Of a stretch of DNA of 9,359 nucleotides, positions 1-7,522 are shown piece after piece. The stretch comes from Desulfobacterales bacterium. Lineage in GTDB: Bacteria; Desulfobacterota; Desulfobacteria; Desulfobacterales; UBA11574. Position 1 is the first letter of the stretch. The number at the start of each line of letters is the position of its first letter. A program made the position numbers and the translations under genes. The stretch spans positions 1 to 9,359 of the forward strand of contig JAQYVG010000134.1 in NCBI GenBank assembly GCA_030145595.1, written 5' to 3'. Below the pieces are notes generated by a model. The model saw only the letters and a program-made list of their open reading frames with translations, was not told the DNA's origin and ran no database searches.

Positions 1-1380
1 CAGCTGTTTAACCGCCGCGCAGAAAGCTTTTCCCCGCTGGGCATAGCTGCTGTACATGTCAAAACTGGCACAGCCCGGAGCAAGGAGCACAACATCGCCG
101 GAATTAGCGGCTTGATATGCCAAAAGGACTGCGTCTTCCATCCCGTCTGCGGTTTGTGCTGCCTGCGGACATACGTCGCCAAGGGCAGATTTTACTTTTT
201 CTTTTGCTTCTCCCATTACAATCAGTTTTTTTGTGTGCTTATGGACCAGTTCTTTGAGAGACCCGAACTTTCCTCCCTTATCGCGACCTCCCATGATAAG
301 AACCACCGGACTGCTAAAGGCTTCAAGTGCTCTGGCCACAGCATCAACGTTGGTAGCTTTGGAGTCGTTGAAAAAGCGGACACCGCTGACCGTGGCGACA
401 AATTCGAGCCGATGAGAGAGCCCCTGAAAATTGTTCAGGGTAGACTGGATGGCTTCTAAGCTGCCGCCAACGGCCAGTGCTGCCAGAGAAGCGGCGGCAG
501 CATTTTCAAGATTGTGCCGGCCGGCAAGTTTGTAACCGGAAAGATCAATAGACCCTGTTTGTTTTCCTTGTGACTGCAAACCGATGAAGGCAGCGTTGGA
601 CGAACCGTTCCAATTTATGGTTGCGCTGTTTAGGGCTGCATTATCGTTGTCTTCGCGGTGATAAAAGGTCATTTTTTTGGCTTTGATGTTTTGGCTGATG
701 GAACGAATCAGCGGATCTGAGCCGCTGATTACGGCGGTATCATCTGCTTGCTGGTTTTCGAAGATCCGGCACTTAGAGTTGATGTAGGCCTCAAAATCAG
801 GGTATCGGTCCATATGATCTTCGGTTATATTTAAAAGCACACTAACTTTCGGCCGGAAAGTTTCGATGGTATCGAGTTGAAAGCTGCTGATTTCAGCTAT
901 TACAATTTCGGCTTTTGCTTTTTGGTCGACATAGTCGATTAAAGGGTTGCCGATATTGCCTCCCACAAAAGCTTTAAAGCCTGAATTTTCGAGCATTTTG
1001 CCAAGCAGGGTAGTGGTTGTAGTCTTGCCGTTGGTCCCGGATACGGCGATTACAGGCTCACGGATGAATCTTGAAGCAAGCTCGATCTCTCCTAATACCG
1101 GCACTCCCTTACTGCGGGCCCGTAAAATCTGAGGGATGGTATGGGGCACACCGGGGCTGATAACAATAAGGTCGGCGCGTTCAAAGGTTTCAGTTTCATG
1201 CCGGCCCAGCTCCAGGTCGACACCCATTGCAAGGGCTTCATGAGCATGGTCGGCCAAATCTTTGGCAGGGGCAATATCAGTAACGGTTACCGACGCTCCT
1301 TGGTTTATTGCAAAGCGCGCTGTTGCAATCCCCGAGGCGCCGAGGCCGACGATGAGAATTTTTTTATTTGCAAGATTCAT
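1..1380 (-). CDS. murD: UDP-N-acetylmuramoyl-L-alanine--D-glutamate ligase (MurD), 3' end cut by window edge
   Basis: MurD is the cytoplasmic ATP-dependent ligase that adds D-glutamate to UDP-MurNAc-L-Ala. I translated 460 codons from the ATG at 1380-1378 and found no stop before the window edge. The N-terminal Rossmann-type domain starts with VGLGASGIA (residues 11-19). The Mur ligase P-loop SGTNGKT is at 114-120, and ISSFQLD and NITEDHMDRYP follow at about 164-192. The lysine at 203 fits the carbamylated lysine of the family. GRHNLENAAAA lies near 287-297, HRLE near 323, and NDSKATN at 338-344. The C-terminal APGCASFDMYSSYAQRG motif (434-450) normally sits close to the end of MurD, so only a few residues should be missing. 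The start is fixed by the N-terminal motif, but no good Shine-Dalgarno sequence precedes it. It is separated from mraY by 197 bp holding a heptamer-repeat element. Confidence 0.96.
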   Translation of the reverse strand, partial: MNLANKKILIVGLGASGIATARFAINQGASVTVTDIAPAKDLADHAHEALAMGVDLELGRHETETFERADLIVISPGVPHTIPQILRARSKGVPVLGEIELASRFIREPVIAVSGTNGKTTTTTLLGKMLENSGFKAFVGGNIGNPLIDYVDQKAKAEIVIAEISSFQLDTIETFRPKVSVLLNITEDHMDRYPDFEAYINSKCRIFENQQADDTAVISGSDPLIRSISQNIKAKKMTFYHREDNDNAALNSATINWNGSSNAAFIGLQSQGKQTGSIDLSGYKLAGRHNLENAAAASLAALAVGGSLEAIQSTLNNFQGLSHRLEFVATVSGVRFFNDSKATNVDAVARALEAFSSPVVLIMGGRDKGGKFGSLKELVHKHTKKLIVMGEAKEKVKSALGDVCPQAAQTADGMEDAVLLAYQAANSGDVVLLAPGCASFDMYSSYAQRGKAFCAAVKQL

Positions 1381-1453
1381 CTGTTGCACTTTATTAATTC
1401 GATCTTAATGCATCATTTTTTTAATTTTAAAGCTTAGTCGAATTTTAGATTCT
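1381..1453 (-). other. AT-rich leader of murD, no confident signal
   Basis: This stretch lies between the heptamer-repeat element and the murD start. It is strongly AT-rich and has no convincing ribosome binding site before the murD ATG; the sequence just upstream reads AAAGTGCAACAG on the gene strand. A 7-bp inverted repeat (AATTCGA at 1396-1402, TCGAATT at 1438-1444) flanks most of it. No clear promoter was found. Confidence 0.4.
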
Positions 1454-1575
1454 GTTGCGGGTTACGGGTTGCGAGTTTCGGGTTAAGAAATTCTGCGATC
1501 TACATTCGTAACTCGCGACCCGCAACCCGTAACTCGCAACTCGTAACTCGCAATCCGCAACTCGCAACCCGTAAC
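1454..1575. repeat. Inverted array of 7-bp repeats (element B) between mraY and murD
   Basis: The plus strand begins with four GTTRCGR-type heptamers (gttgcgg, gttacgg, gttgcga, gtttcgg; 1454-1481) and a closing gtt. A unique core follows (about 1485-1509). Then come nine consecutive heptamers fitting AAYYCGY (1510-1572) with a final aac, ending 2 bp from the mraY stop codon at 1578-1580. The right-hand heptamers are the reverse complement of the left-hand ones. The left arm 1454-1484 can therefore pair with 1510-1540, with 26 of 31 positions complementary and one of the other five a G-U pair in the murD-sense strand. Variation between units is mostly C/T or A/G. There is no T-run after the stem on the gene strand, so it is not an ordinary intrinsic terminator. 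A related, shorter element lies at 2731-2792. Confidence 0.88.
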
Positions 1576-1577
1576 CT

Positions 1578-2657
1578 TTACCTGAGTTTCAGCGTGCTCA
1601 TTGAAAGCAGCGCCAATGCAATTGCAATGATCCAGAACCGGACAATAACTTTAGGCTCCTGCCATCCTTTCAATTCAAAATGGTGGTGCAGCGGGGCCAT
1701 TCTAAATATTCTGCGGCCGTTTGTGACTTTGAAAAAACCGACCTGAAAAATCACAGACAGAGTCTCAACAACAAAAAGCCCACCGACCAACACCAGCAGG
1801 ATCTCCTGCTTGGTGATGACGGCTACGGTACCTAAGGCCGCACCCAGTGAAAGGGAGCCGACATCGCCCATAAAAATCTGTGCCGGATAAGTGTTGAACC
1901 ACAAAAATCCAAGGCCTGCGCCGGCCAGTGTTCCGCAGAAAACGGCCATTTCTCCGCTTCCGACAACGTGATTGATTTGCAAATAGTCGGCTATTTTGAT
2001 GTGCCCGGCGACATAGGAAAAGACCATATAAGCTGTTGAAGCTATGATGAAAGGTCCGATGGCAAGGCCGTCGAGCCCGTCTGTCAGATTGACTGCATTT
2101 GATGTGGCGATAATTACCAAAGCGGCAAAGAGTATATAACCGTATCCAATATCCGGTGAAACTTTCTTTAAAAACGGTATGGTGACGCGCGCTGAAAAGT
2201 CCGGCGACATGTAAACCAGCATACCAATGACCAGCGCCAGAATAATTTGCAGCAGGAATTTTTTGCGAACACTTAGTCCTTTGCTTTGTTTTTTGATTTG
2301 CATCAGATAATCATCAACAAAACCGATGCCGCCGTAACCAATGGTGGCCAGCAGCACTATCCAGACGTAATGATTGGTTAAATTCGTCCAAAGGAGCGTT
2401 GATACAACAATTGAGAAAATGATCAGCGTTCCACCCATGGTTGGAGTTCCGGCTTTTGTGTGGTGGGTTTCCGGACCGTTTTCTCTGATATACTGCCCCA
2501 CTTGCAGGCGGCTCAGTTTTCGAATTACCCAGGGGCCCATAAAAAAACAGATTAAAAAAGCAGTAAGACTGGCATAGATCGTCCGGAAAGTAATGTATCG
2601 AAATACATTAAAGGCCGATATGGTGTTATGTAGCGGATATAGTAGGTGATACAGCAT
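1578..2657 (-). CDS. mraY: Phospho-N-acetylmuramoyl-pentapeptide-transferase (MraY, translocase I)
   Basis: MraY is a polytopic inner-membrane enzyme that transfers phospho-MurNAc-pentapeptide from UDP to undecaprenyl phosphate, making lipid I. The product is 359 residues, essentially the length of the E. coli enzyme (360), and it aligns from the first residues (FNVF, YITFR near 16-25). Family motifs are present: GPETHHTKAGTPTMGG (61-76), the aspartate pair in GFVDDY (D115-D116), NAVNLTDGLDGLAI (187-200), FNTYPAQIFMGDVGSL with D265 (254-269), and the histidine triad in APLHHHFELKGW (H324-H326). About ten hydrophobic helices can be seen. The ATG at 2657-2655 is supported by the N-terminal match, although the nearest AGG lies about 17 nt upstream, too far for a normal ribosome binding site. 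The gene lies 130 bp from murF, with element A in the gap, and its stop codon nearly touches element B. Confidence 0.98.
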   Translation of the reverse strand: MLYHLLYPLHNTISAFNVFRYITFRTIYASLTAFLICFFMGPWVIRKLSRLQVGQYIRENGPETHHTKAGTPTMGGTLIIFSIVVSTLLWTNLTNHYVWIVLLATIGYGGIGFVDDYLMQIKKQSKGLSVRKKFLLQIILALVIGMLVYMSPDFSARVTIPFLKKVSPDIGYGYILFAALVIIATSNAVNLTDGLDGLAIGPFIIASTAYMVFSYVAGHIKIADYLQINHVVGSGEMAVFCGTLAGAGLGFLWFNTYPAQIFMGDVGSLSLGAALGTVAVITKQEILLVLVGGLFVVETLSVIFQVGFFKVTNGRRIFRMAPLHHHFELKGWQEPKVIVRFWIIAIALALLSMSTLKLR

Positions 2658-2677
2658 AGTTTAACGTTACAGAACCT

Positions 2678-2707
2678 ATTAAATCGTATCGATAAAATTA
2701 GTGTTAA
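2678..2707 (-). promoter_or_regulatory. Candidate internal sigma70 promoter upstream of mraY
   Basis: On the gene strand TTAACA (2707-2702, 5 of 6 to the -35 consensus) is followed after 18 bp by TTTAAT (2683-2678, 5 of 6 to the -10 consensus). Transcription would start near 2671 and give a leader of only about 14 nt with no Shine-Dalgarno. The region is AT-rich, so a chance match is quite possible. The 130-bp gap in an otherwise tightly packed cluster makes an internal promoter reasonable. Confidence 0.33.
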
Positions 2708-2730
2708 TGAGCGACTGTTTATAAAAATTT

Positions 2731-2792
2731 GTTACGAGTTACGAGTTGCGAGTTAAGATTTTAATATTCAACCCGCAACCCGCAACCCTAAC
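2731..2792. repeat. Inverted array of 7-bp repeats (element A) at the murF 3' end
   Basis: The plus strand holds three heptamers gttacga, gttacga, gttgcga (2731-2751) plus gtt. A 15-nt core follows (2755-2769). Then come aacccgc twice (2770-2783) and a degenerate unit running into the murF stop codon (2788-2790). Positions 2738-2754 pair with 2770-2786 over 17 positions: 14 are Watson-Crick and the other three become G-U pairs in the RNA transcribed from the gene strand. A further 4 bp can form outside a bulge and would include part of the murF stop codon. AAATTTTTAT follows the 3' arm on the gene strand, so a weak terminator or attenuator is possible. The core shares its ends (GAAT and TCTTAAC on the gene strand) with element B. 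Confidence 0.85.
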
Positions 2793-4200
2793 TGTTGGCC
2801 CACTTTAAAAGTTTTTCAGCGATTTTTTCCATGGCCATTGATCGGCTGCCCTTTACCAGCACCCAGTCTCCGGGATCGAGCCAGTCAATGATACTTTCAT
2901 AGATTGCTTCCTTGGTCCCTAAGATAATATTGCCGGAATCCATATCTTCTTCCCGGGCCCCTGCGGCCACTGATTCAGCAAACTTGCCGGTCGCATAGAT
3001 TCTTGAGATCTTAGATTTTGCACAAAGGATGCCGATCTTGTGGTGCAACGATTCCGAATGCTGCCCTAATTCGAGCATATCGCCGACGACCATAACCGTC
3101 CTGCCGTCCTCTTTTAAGGACTCGAGCGTTTCAATAGAAGCTGACATGGAGCCTGGATTGGCATTGTACGTGTCGTCGATGATGTAGATGCCTTTGTGCG
3201 TTTTATGCATGTTCAACCTGCCTTGAACCGGGACGAAACTATCAAGCCCGGTTTTAATTTGTCGGGCACTTGCGCCCAGCAGGTATCCAACCGCTGCCGC
3301 AGCCAAAGCGTTGGAAACCATGAATTTGCCGGGAGTTTCAATGTCGATGGAAATGCTTTCCGAGGGCATCTGGAGAGTAAAAGAAAGCCCCAGCCCCTTT
3401 TTACGAATAGACCGGCCTCTAATTTGGGCATTTTTTGATAAACCGAAGAGAACAACGTTTGCCGATGTTTGGTCGGCAAGCTGCAGCAGCTTAGGGTCGT
3501 CGGCATTCAGGACCGCCGTGCCGGCCGGTTTGATTTTTGTAAGCAGCTCGCCCTTGGCCCGCATGACGGCATCTATGGAGCCCAGCCCTTCAAGGTGGGC
3601 CGGACCGATATTGGTAATTAGACCGATTTGCGGTGAGCAGATTTCACCGAGACGTTTGATTTCTCCGGGCCTGTTCATGCCCAGCTCCACAACCGCCCAC
3701 TGATGATGCAAATTGAGATTCAGCAATGTCAGGGGCAGTCCGATCTCATTGTTCAGATTGCCGCTGGTTGTCAGCGTTGAAAAGCATTGGGCAACAACGG
3801 CAGCGGTCATCGCCCGGGTGGTGGTTTTGCCGTTTGAACCGGTGATGGCGACCACCGAGGCGTTTGAACGTTGGCGTTGAAAAGCTGCAAGGTCGCCCAG
3901 TGCTTTGGTTGTATCGGTCACAGTGACACAGACAAGTCCTTTTTTTTGGCATAGTTGGCCGGGCGGGGCTGCGGCTTTGTCCTGGTTGATGATAAGGCCG
4001 GCAATACCGTTTGCAATGACGTCGCCGGCAAAACCGTGGCCGTCATGCACATCACCTTTGATGGCCACAAAGAGGTCATCCGGGTCGATCCTGCGCGAAT
4101 CGATAGAGACGCCCGCGAAAACCTTGTTGATGTCTCCGCACAACAGGTTCCCCTCTGTTGCTTCAAGGATTTTGGCAGTGGTCCAAGGTATTGGTTTCAT
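2788..4200 (-). CDS. murF: UDP-N-acetylmuramoyl-tripeptide--D-alanyl-D-alanine ligase (MurF)
   Basis: MurF is the cytoplasmic ATP-dependent ligase that adds D-Ala-D-Ala to UDP-MurNAc-tripeptide and so completes the soluble pentapeptide precursor. The product is 470 residues, close to the family norm of about 450. An N-terminal Mur ligase domain with SIDSRRIDPDDLFVAIKG (32-49) precedes the P-loop AITGSNGKTTT (118-128). ELGMNRPGEI (172-181), TNIGPAHLEGLGS (196-208), QGRLN (326-330), DDTYNANPGSM (342-352), GDMLELG (373-379) and KGSRSMAMEKI (450-460) follow. DDTYNANP is characteristic of MurF within the family. The ATG at 4200-4198 lies 5 bp after the murE stop, with AAGGA (4216-4212) about 11 nt upstream inside the murE C-terminal codons, so translation is probably coupled. 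The TAG stop lies in the edge of heptamer element A. Confidence 0.98.
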   Translation of the reverse strand: MKPIPWTTAKILEATEGNLLCGDINKVFAGVSIDSRRIDPDDLFVAIKGDVHDGHGFAGDVIANGIAGLIINQDKAAAPPGQLCQKKGLVCVTVTDTTKALGDLAAFQRQRSNASVVAITGSNGKTTTRAMTAAVVAQCFSTLTTSGNLNNEIGLPLTLLNLNLHHQWAVVELGMNRPGEIKRLGEICSPQIGLITNIGPAHLEGLGSIDAVMRAKGELLTKIKPAGTAVLNADDPKLLQLADQTSANVVLFGLSKNAQIRGRSIRKKGLGLSFTLQMPSESISIDIETPGKFMVSNALAAAAVGYLLGASARQIKTGLDSFVPVQGRLNMHKTHKGIYIIDDTYNANPGSMSASIETLESLKEDGRTVMVVGDMLELGQHSESLHHKIGILCAKSKISRIYATGKFAESVAAGAREEDMDSGNIILGTKEAIYESIIDWLDPGDWVLVKGSRSMAMEKIAEKLLKWANS

Positions 4201-4205
4201 CGGTC

Positions 4206-5789
4206 TTAAGTTCCTTTGCCTGGCGATTCTGTTTGATGCTTTTTGGGGAACATCGGGGCCAGGGCTGAAAGTGCTGCCCGGGCCTCTGCGCGGTCGTCAA
4301 ATGGAATAATATTCTCTTTGATGATTTGATAGGTTTCATCGCCTTTGCCGGCGATCAGGACGGTATCGCCCGGACGGGATGCCAGCACTGCCAGTTGGAT
4401 GGCATTTTTACGATCCGGTTCGACAACGTAACCTCTTTGCGTAAGGCCTGCTGCCAAATCCGAAGGGGTATAGCGGTATACGGCGGCCGTTTTAATCCCC
4501 TCAAGGATCTGGCCGATGATTTCGCGTGGCGACTCCGTGCGCGGGTTATCGTTTGTGATCACGGTAAGGTCACAGAGCCTGCTTGCGATGGCACCCATCT
4601 GAGGGCGTTTGGCCCTGTCGCGATTGCCGCCGCAGCCGAATACACAGATGACTTTGCCGGTCGCCAGCTTTTTTAAGACAGAGAGCACATTATCGAGAGC
4701 ATCAGGGGTATGGGCGTAATCGACATATACAAAGCGTTCAATATCATTGGTGATACTTTCAAGGCGTCCCGGAACTCCGGCAACCTCTTCCAGGCCGGCT
4801 TTAATAGCGTCTAAAGAGAGATTCAAGGCTATAGCTGCCCCGGTTGCACAAAGGATGTTTTCCAGATTATAGTGCCCTACAAGGGGTGATTTGAATTCAA
4901 ACGTGCCGCCGGGCGTTGTAATACGGCCCCTCATGCCGGCCAGGTCGTATTCGATATTTTGACACCGGACGTTGTTGTCGGCTGCAGTGCCGACGGAAAG
5001 CACCGAAAATGGGCCCGTTTTTTCTGAAAACAGGCTTAAGAGTTCCTGGCCTTTTTCATCATTGTGATTAAGCACAACCGATCCTAAGCTTTTTTTAGGA
5101 CCTGAATTTAAGATTTCAGTAAACATTCTTTTTTTACATTGCCAGTAAGATTCCATGTTGCCGTGATAATCGAGATGGTCCTGGGATAAATTGGTAAATA
5201 CAGCGACATCCAAGCGGCAATGATCAACCCTGTGAAGATCGATGGCATGCGAAGTAACTTCCATGACAACATGAGTGACGCCGTCTTTGAGCATATCTGC
5301 CAGTATTCTCTGGAGATCCAAAGATTCGGGGGTTGTCATGGGACTGCTGAATGTTTTGTCGCCATATCGATAATTCAAAGTCCCGATGACCCCGACGTTG
5401 CAACCGGCCTTTAGCAGGATGCGCTCAACTAAAAAAGCCGTCGTTGTTTTGCCATTGGTGCCGGTTATTCCAATCATCGTCAACTTTTGCGACGGACTGA
5501 TGTAAAACCGGTCGGAGACGGCTGCAAGGGCCTTGCGGCTGTTCTCAACCTCTATAATAGCCGCTTCTTGATTTACAGGTTTCTGGGCAATAATTGCCAG
5601 GGCTCCTCTGGCCACCGCTTCGTCAACAAAATCATGTCCGTCTGCTGCAAGGCCCGCTATGGCCACAAAAAGGCCGCCGGGCTGAACGTCCTGTGCCCGG
5701 TAGTGAATCGAGCCTATCTCGGGCCGCAGACCACCTGATTCCGTAATCCTTATTGGTGTAACAGCTTCGAGTAAACTTGAAAGATTCAT
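4206..5789 (-). CDS. murE: UDP-N-acetylmuramoyl-L-alanyl-D-glutamate--2,6-diaminopimelate ligase (MurE)
   Basis: MurE is the cytoplasmic ligase that adds the third residue of the stem peptide. The product is 527 residues, somewhat longer than E. coli MurE (about 495), with part of the excess in a polar tail (about 511-527). Domain 1 covers roughly residues 1-100 and contains a DSR-like segment in divergent form (SIHYRAQDVQPGGLFVAIAG, 27-46). The P-loop GITGTNGKTTT is at 107-117. TTPES (152-156), EVTSHAI (177-183) and NLSQDHLDYHG (200-210) follow. K219 in YWQCKKRMF is the likely carbamylated lysine. YVDYAHTPDAL is at 355-365 and FGCGGNRDRAKRP at 384-396. DNPRTESP (414-421), with G481 and E485 in GKGDETYQ, is the meso-diaminopimelate-binding signature, so meso-DAP rather than lysine is inferred. 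The ATG lies 2 bp after the ftsI stop. Confidence 0.98.
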   Translation of the reverse strand: MNLSSLLEAVTPIRITESGGLRPEIGSIHYRAQDVQPGGLFVAIAGLAADGHDFVDEAVARGALAIIAQKPVNQEAAIIEVENSRKALAAVSDRFYISPSQKLTMIGITGTNGKTTTAFLVERILLKAGCNVGVIGTLNYRYGDKTFSSPMTTPESLDLQRILADMLKDGVTHVVMEVTSHAIDLHRVDHCRLDVAVFTNLSQDHLDYHGNMESYWQCKKRMFTEILNSGPKKSLGSVVLNHNDEKGQELLSLFSEKTGPFSVLSVGTAADNNVRCQNIEYDLAGMRGRITTPGGTFEFKSPLVGHYNLENILCATGAAIALNLSLDAIKAGLEEVAGVPGRLESITNDIERFVYVDYAHTPDALDNVLSVLKKLATGKVICVFGCGGNRDRAKRPQMGAIASRLCDLTVITNDNPRTESPREIIGQILEGIKTAAVYRYTPSDLAAGLTQRGYVVEPDRKNAIQLAVLASRPGDTVLIAGKGDETYQIIKENIIPFDDRAEARAALSALAPMFPKKHQTESPGKGT

Positions 5790-5791
5790 CT

Positions 5792-7522
5792 TCAGGCCTC
5801 GTTTTCGAAAGAAGCGGTTAGCTTATCGGTTTTGTTTTCGGGCGGTATGTTCAGATAATTGAGCGTCTTATTTGCAATTTTCCTAAATGCCGGTGCCGCA
5901 ACAACACCGCCGTAATGCCCCTTTGAAGGCTCGTCGATGACAACCAGAATTGCTACTTTGGGTTTTTCGGCAGGTGCGAATCCGACAAACGATGCCGTGT
6001 ATTTTTCATTAGTATATTCACCCTGCTCGTCAATTTTCTGGGCTGTGCCGGTTTTGCCGCCGGCCGAATATCCTTCCAGGGCGGCATTGATGCCGGTGCC
6101 TCCTTTGGCAATCACGGTCTGCATGATCCGGGCCATGGTTCTAGCTGTTGCGGGCGAAACGGCCCTTCTAATCGTTTGGGGGCCAAAGGTTTCTACAAGC
6201 CCTCCGTTTTGGTCCGTTATGGCCTGGACGATGTACGGTTTCATGAGCACCCCGTTGTTGGCGATGGCGGCCGCGGCCGTAACGAGCTGCAGGGCGGACA
6301 CTGAAATTCCCTGGCCAAAGGCTATGGTTCCGGCGTCAATATTGGTCCAGCGGTTATAATGTGCCAGGCTGCCGACTGTTTCGCCCGGGCAGTCTATTCC
6401 GGTCTTTGTTCCGAAACCAAAATCTTTCAGTATTTTGTAAAGCGCTTCAGGTCCTGTAATTTCACTCAATTTGACGGCACCAATATTGCTTGAAAGCTTG
6501 ATGATCTGCGGCAGGGTCAACCATCCGTAAGAATGAGTGTCGTGGACAACTTCTTTTCCGATTTTGTAGGCGCCGTTTTCACAGAAATAAGAGCTGATAG
6601 GGGTGCTGCTTCCGGATTCCAGGGCCGCCGCCGCACTGAAGATCTTCATGGTGGAACCCGGCTCAAACGGATCGGTGATTGACCGGTTCCTCCAATCTTC
6701 TTGGCTGAAACTGCGAAACGCATTAGGGTTGAAAAAAGGATAATGCGCAACAGCCAGCAGCGCCCCTGTTTCAGGAGCCATTACGATTACAATTCCGGAC
6801 CTGGCTGCAAATTTATTGACTGTTTCCTCAAGGGTTTTTTCGGCAATGTATTGGATGGTGCGGTCAAGGGTGAGGATGAGGTTGTTCCCGCTATAATTCG
6901 GCAGTTGGTTGTCTTCGGCTTCAAAACCCCGGCCGAGGGCATCCTTGATAATCGTGAAACTGCCGGATGCGCCTTGCAGATAATTGTCGTAGTAGAATTC
7001 GATGCCTTCCAGGCCGATGTCATCGATATTTGTAAATCCAAGCACTTGGGCTGCCAGCGTTTTGTTGGGATAAAAGCGTTTGTGCTCAGTGATGAAATCT
7101 ATTCCGGCAATATTAAGATTCTTAACAGCTAGGGTCTCCTTGGGTGCAGCACGACGTTTAACCCAAACAAATTTCTTTTTAGAAGAGAGTCTGCCCTGAA
7201 GTGCTTTCAAATCAATTTTCAGTATCTTAGCCAAAGATTTAGCAACCGCCCGCACATCATCAATGCGCGGAGGATACGCGACGATAGATATTACATCGAT
7301 ACTGACGGCCATTTCGGCAAGGCGAGTATCATAGATAGTTCCGCGTTTTCCGGTTGATTTGAAGGAACTTTCATATTGGTCTGCAGCTTTTCGAGAGAGG
7401 CGCGGGCCATGGTGAATTTGAAGATAAACGGCTTTGGCGCCAATTGCCGCAAAAAAAAGGCTAAAGAATATACCGATAACGATTGCACGCGATTTTATAT
7501 GTTTGGTTGCAGTCGATTTCAT
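5792..7522 (-). CDS. ftsI: Septal peptidoglycan D,D-transpeptidase FtsI (PBP3, class B penicillin-binding protein)
   Basis: FtsI cross-links septal peptidoglycan in the periplasm, anchored in the inner membrane and working with FtsW and the FtsQLB complex. The product is 576 residues (E. coli 588). A basic start precedes one membrane segment at about 12-35. The PBP dimerisation region follows (KRGTIYDTRLAEMAVSI, 59-75; RFYPNKTLAAQVLGF, 149-163). The transpeptidase motifs are intact: SXXK at S290-K293 (FEPGSTMK), SXN at S344-N346 (KLSSNIG), and KTG at 490-492 (AGGKTGTAQK). AFGQGISVSALQL (401-413) is also typical. There are no C-terminal PASTA domains, unlike the sporulation and Gram-positive paralogues, and the location beside ftsL and murE supports ftsI. 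The ATG overlaps the ftsL stop in an ATGA. No good Shine-Dalgarno is visible, so translation probably depends on coupling to ftsL. Confidence 0.97.
   Translation of the reverse strand: MKSTATKHIKSRAIVIGIFFSLFFAAIGAKAVYLQIHHGPRLSRKAADQYESSFKSTGKRGTIYDTRLAEMAVSIDVISIVAYPPRIDDVRAVAKSLAKILKIDLKALQGRLSSKKKFVWVKRRAAPKETLAVKNLNIAGIDFITEHKRFYPNKTLAAQVLGFTNIDDIGLEGIEFYYDNYLQGASGSFTIIKDALGRGFEAEDNQLPNYSGNNLILTLDRTIQYIAEKTLEETVNKFAARSGIVIVMAPETGALLAVAHYPFFNPNAFRSFSQEDWRNRSITDPFEPGSTMKIFSAAAALESGSSTPISSYFCENGAYKIGKEVVHDTHSYGWLTLPQIIKLSSNIGAVKLSEITGPEALYKILKDFGFGTKTGIDCPGETVGSLAHYNRWTNIDAGTIAFGQGISVSALQLVTAAAAIANNGVLMKPYIVQAITDQNGGLVETFGPQTIRRAVSPATARTMARIMQTVIAKGGTGINAALEGYSAGGKTGTAQKIDEQGEYTNEKYTASFVGFAPAEKPKVAILVVIDEPSKGHYGGVVAAPAFRKIANKTLNYLNIPPENKTDKLTASFENEA
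5797..5800 (-). promoter_or_regulatory. Ribosome binding site of murE inside the ftsI 3' end
   Basis: GAGG on the gene strand lies 7 nt before the murE ATG and within the last codons of ftsI. This is good spacing for a Shine-Dalgarno, supports the chosen start, and suggests coupled translation of ftsI and murE. Confidence 0.7.

Noticed and set aside
112..459. Plus-strand open frame of 115 codons opposite murD
   Set aside because: Antisense shadow of murD; the minus-strand frame carries all MurD motifs.
1400..1432. Possible promoter before murD (TTAAAA, 17 bp, TAAGAT)
   Set aside because: Each hexamer matches only 4 of 6 in an AT-rich stretch; not better than chance.
1396..1444. 7-bp inverted repeat AATTCGA / TCGAATT around the murD leader
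   Set aside because: Short arms, 35-bp loop and very AT-rich context make a chance match likely.
1454..1575. CRISPR array or intrinsic terminator
   Set aside because: Units are contiguous 7-mers without spacers, and no T-run follows the stem on the gene strand.
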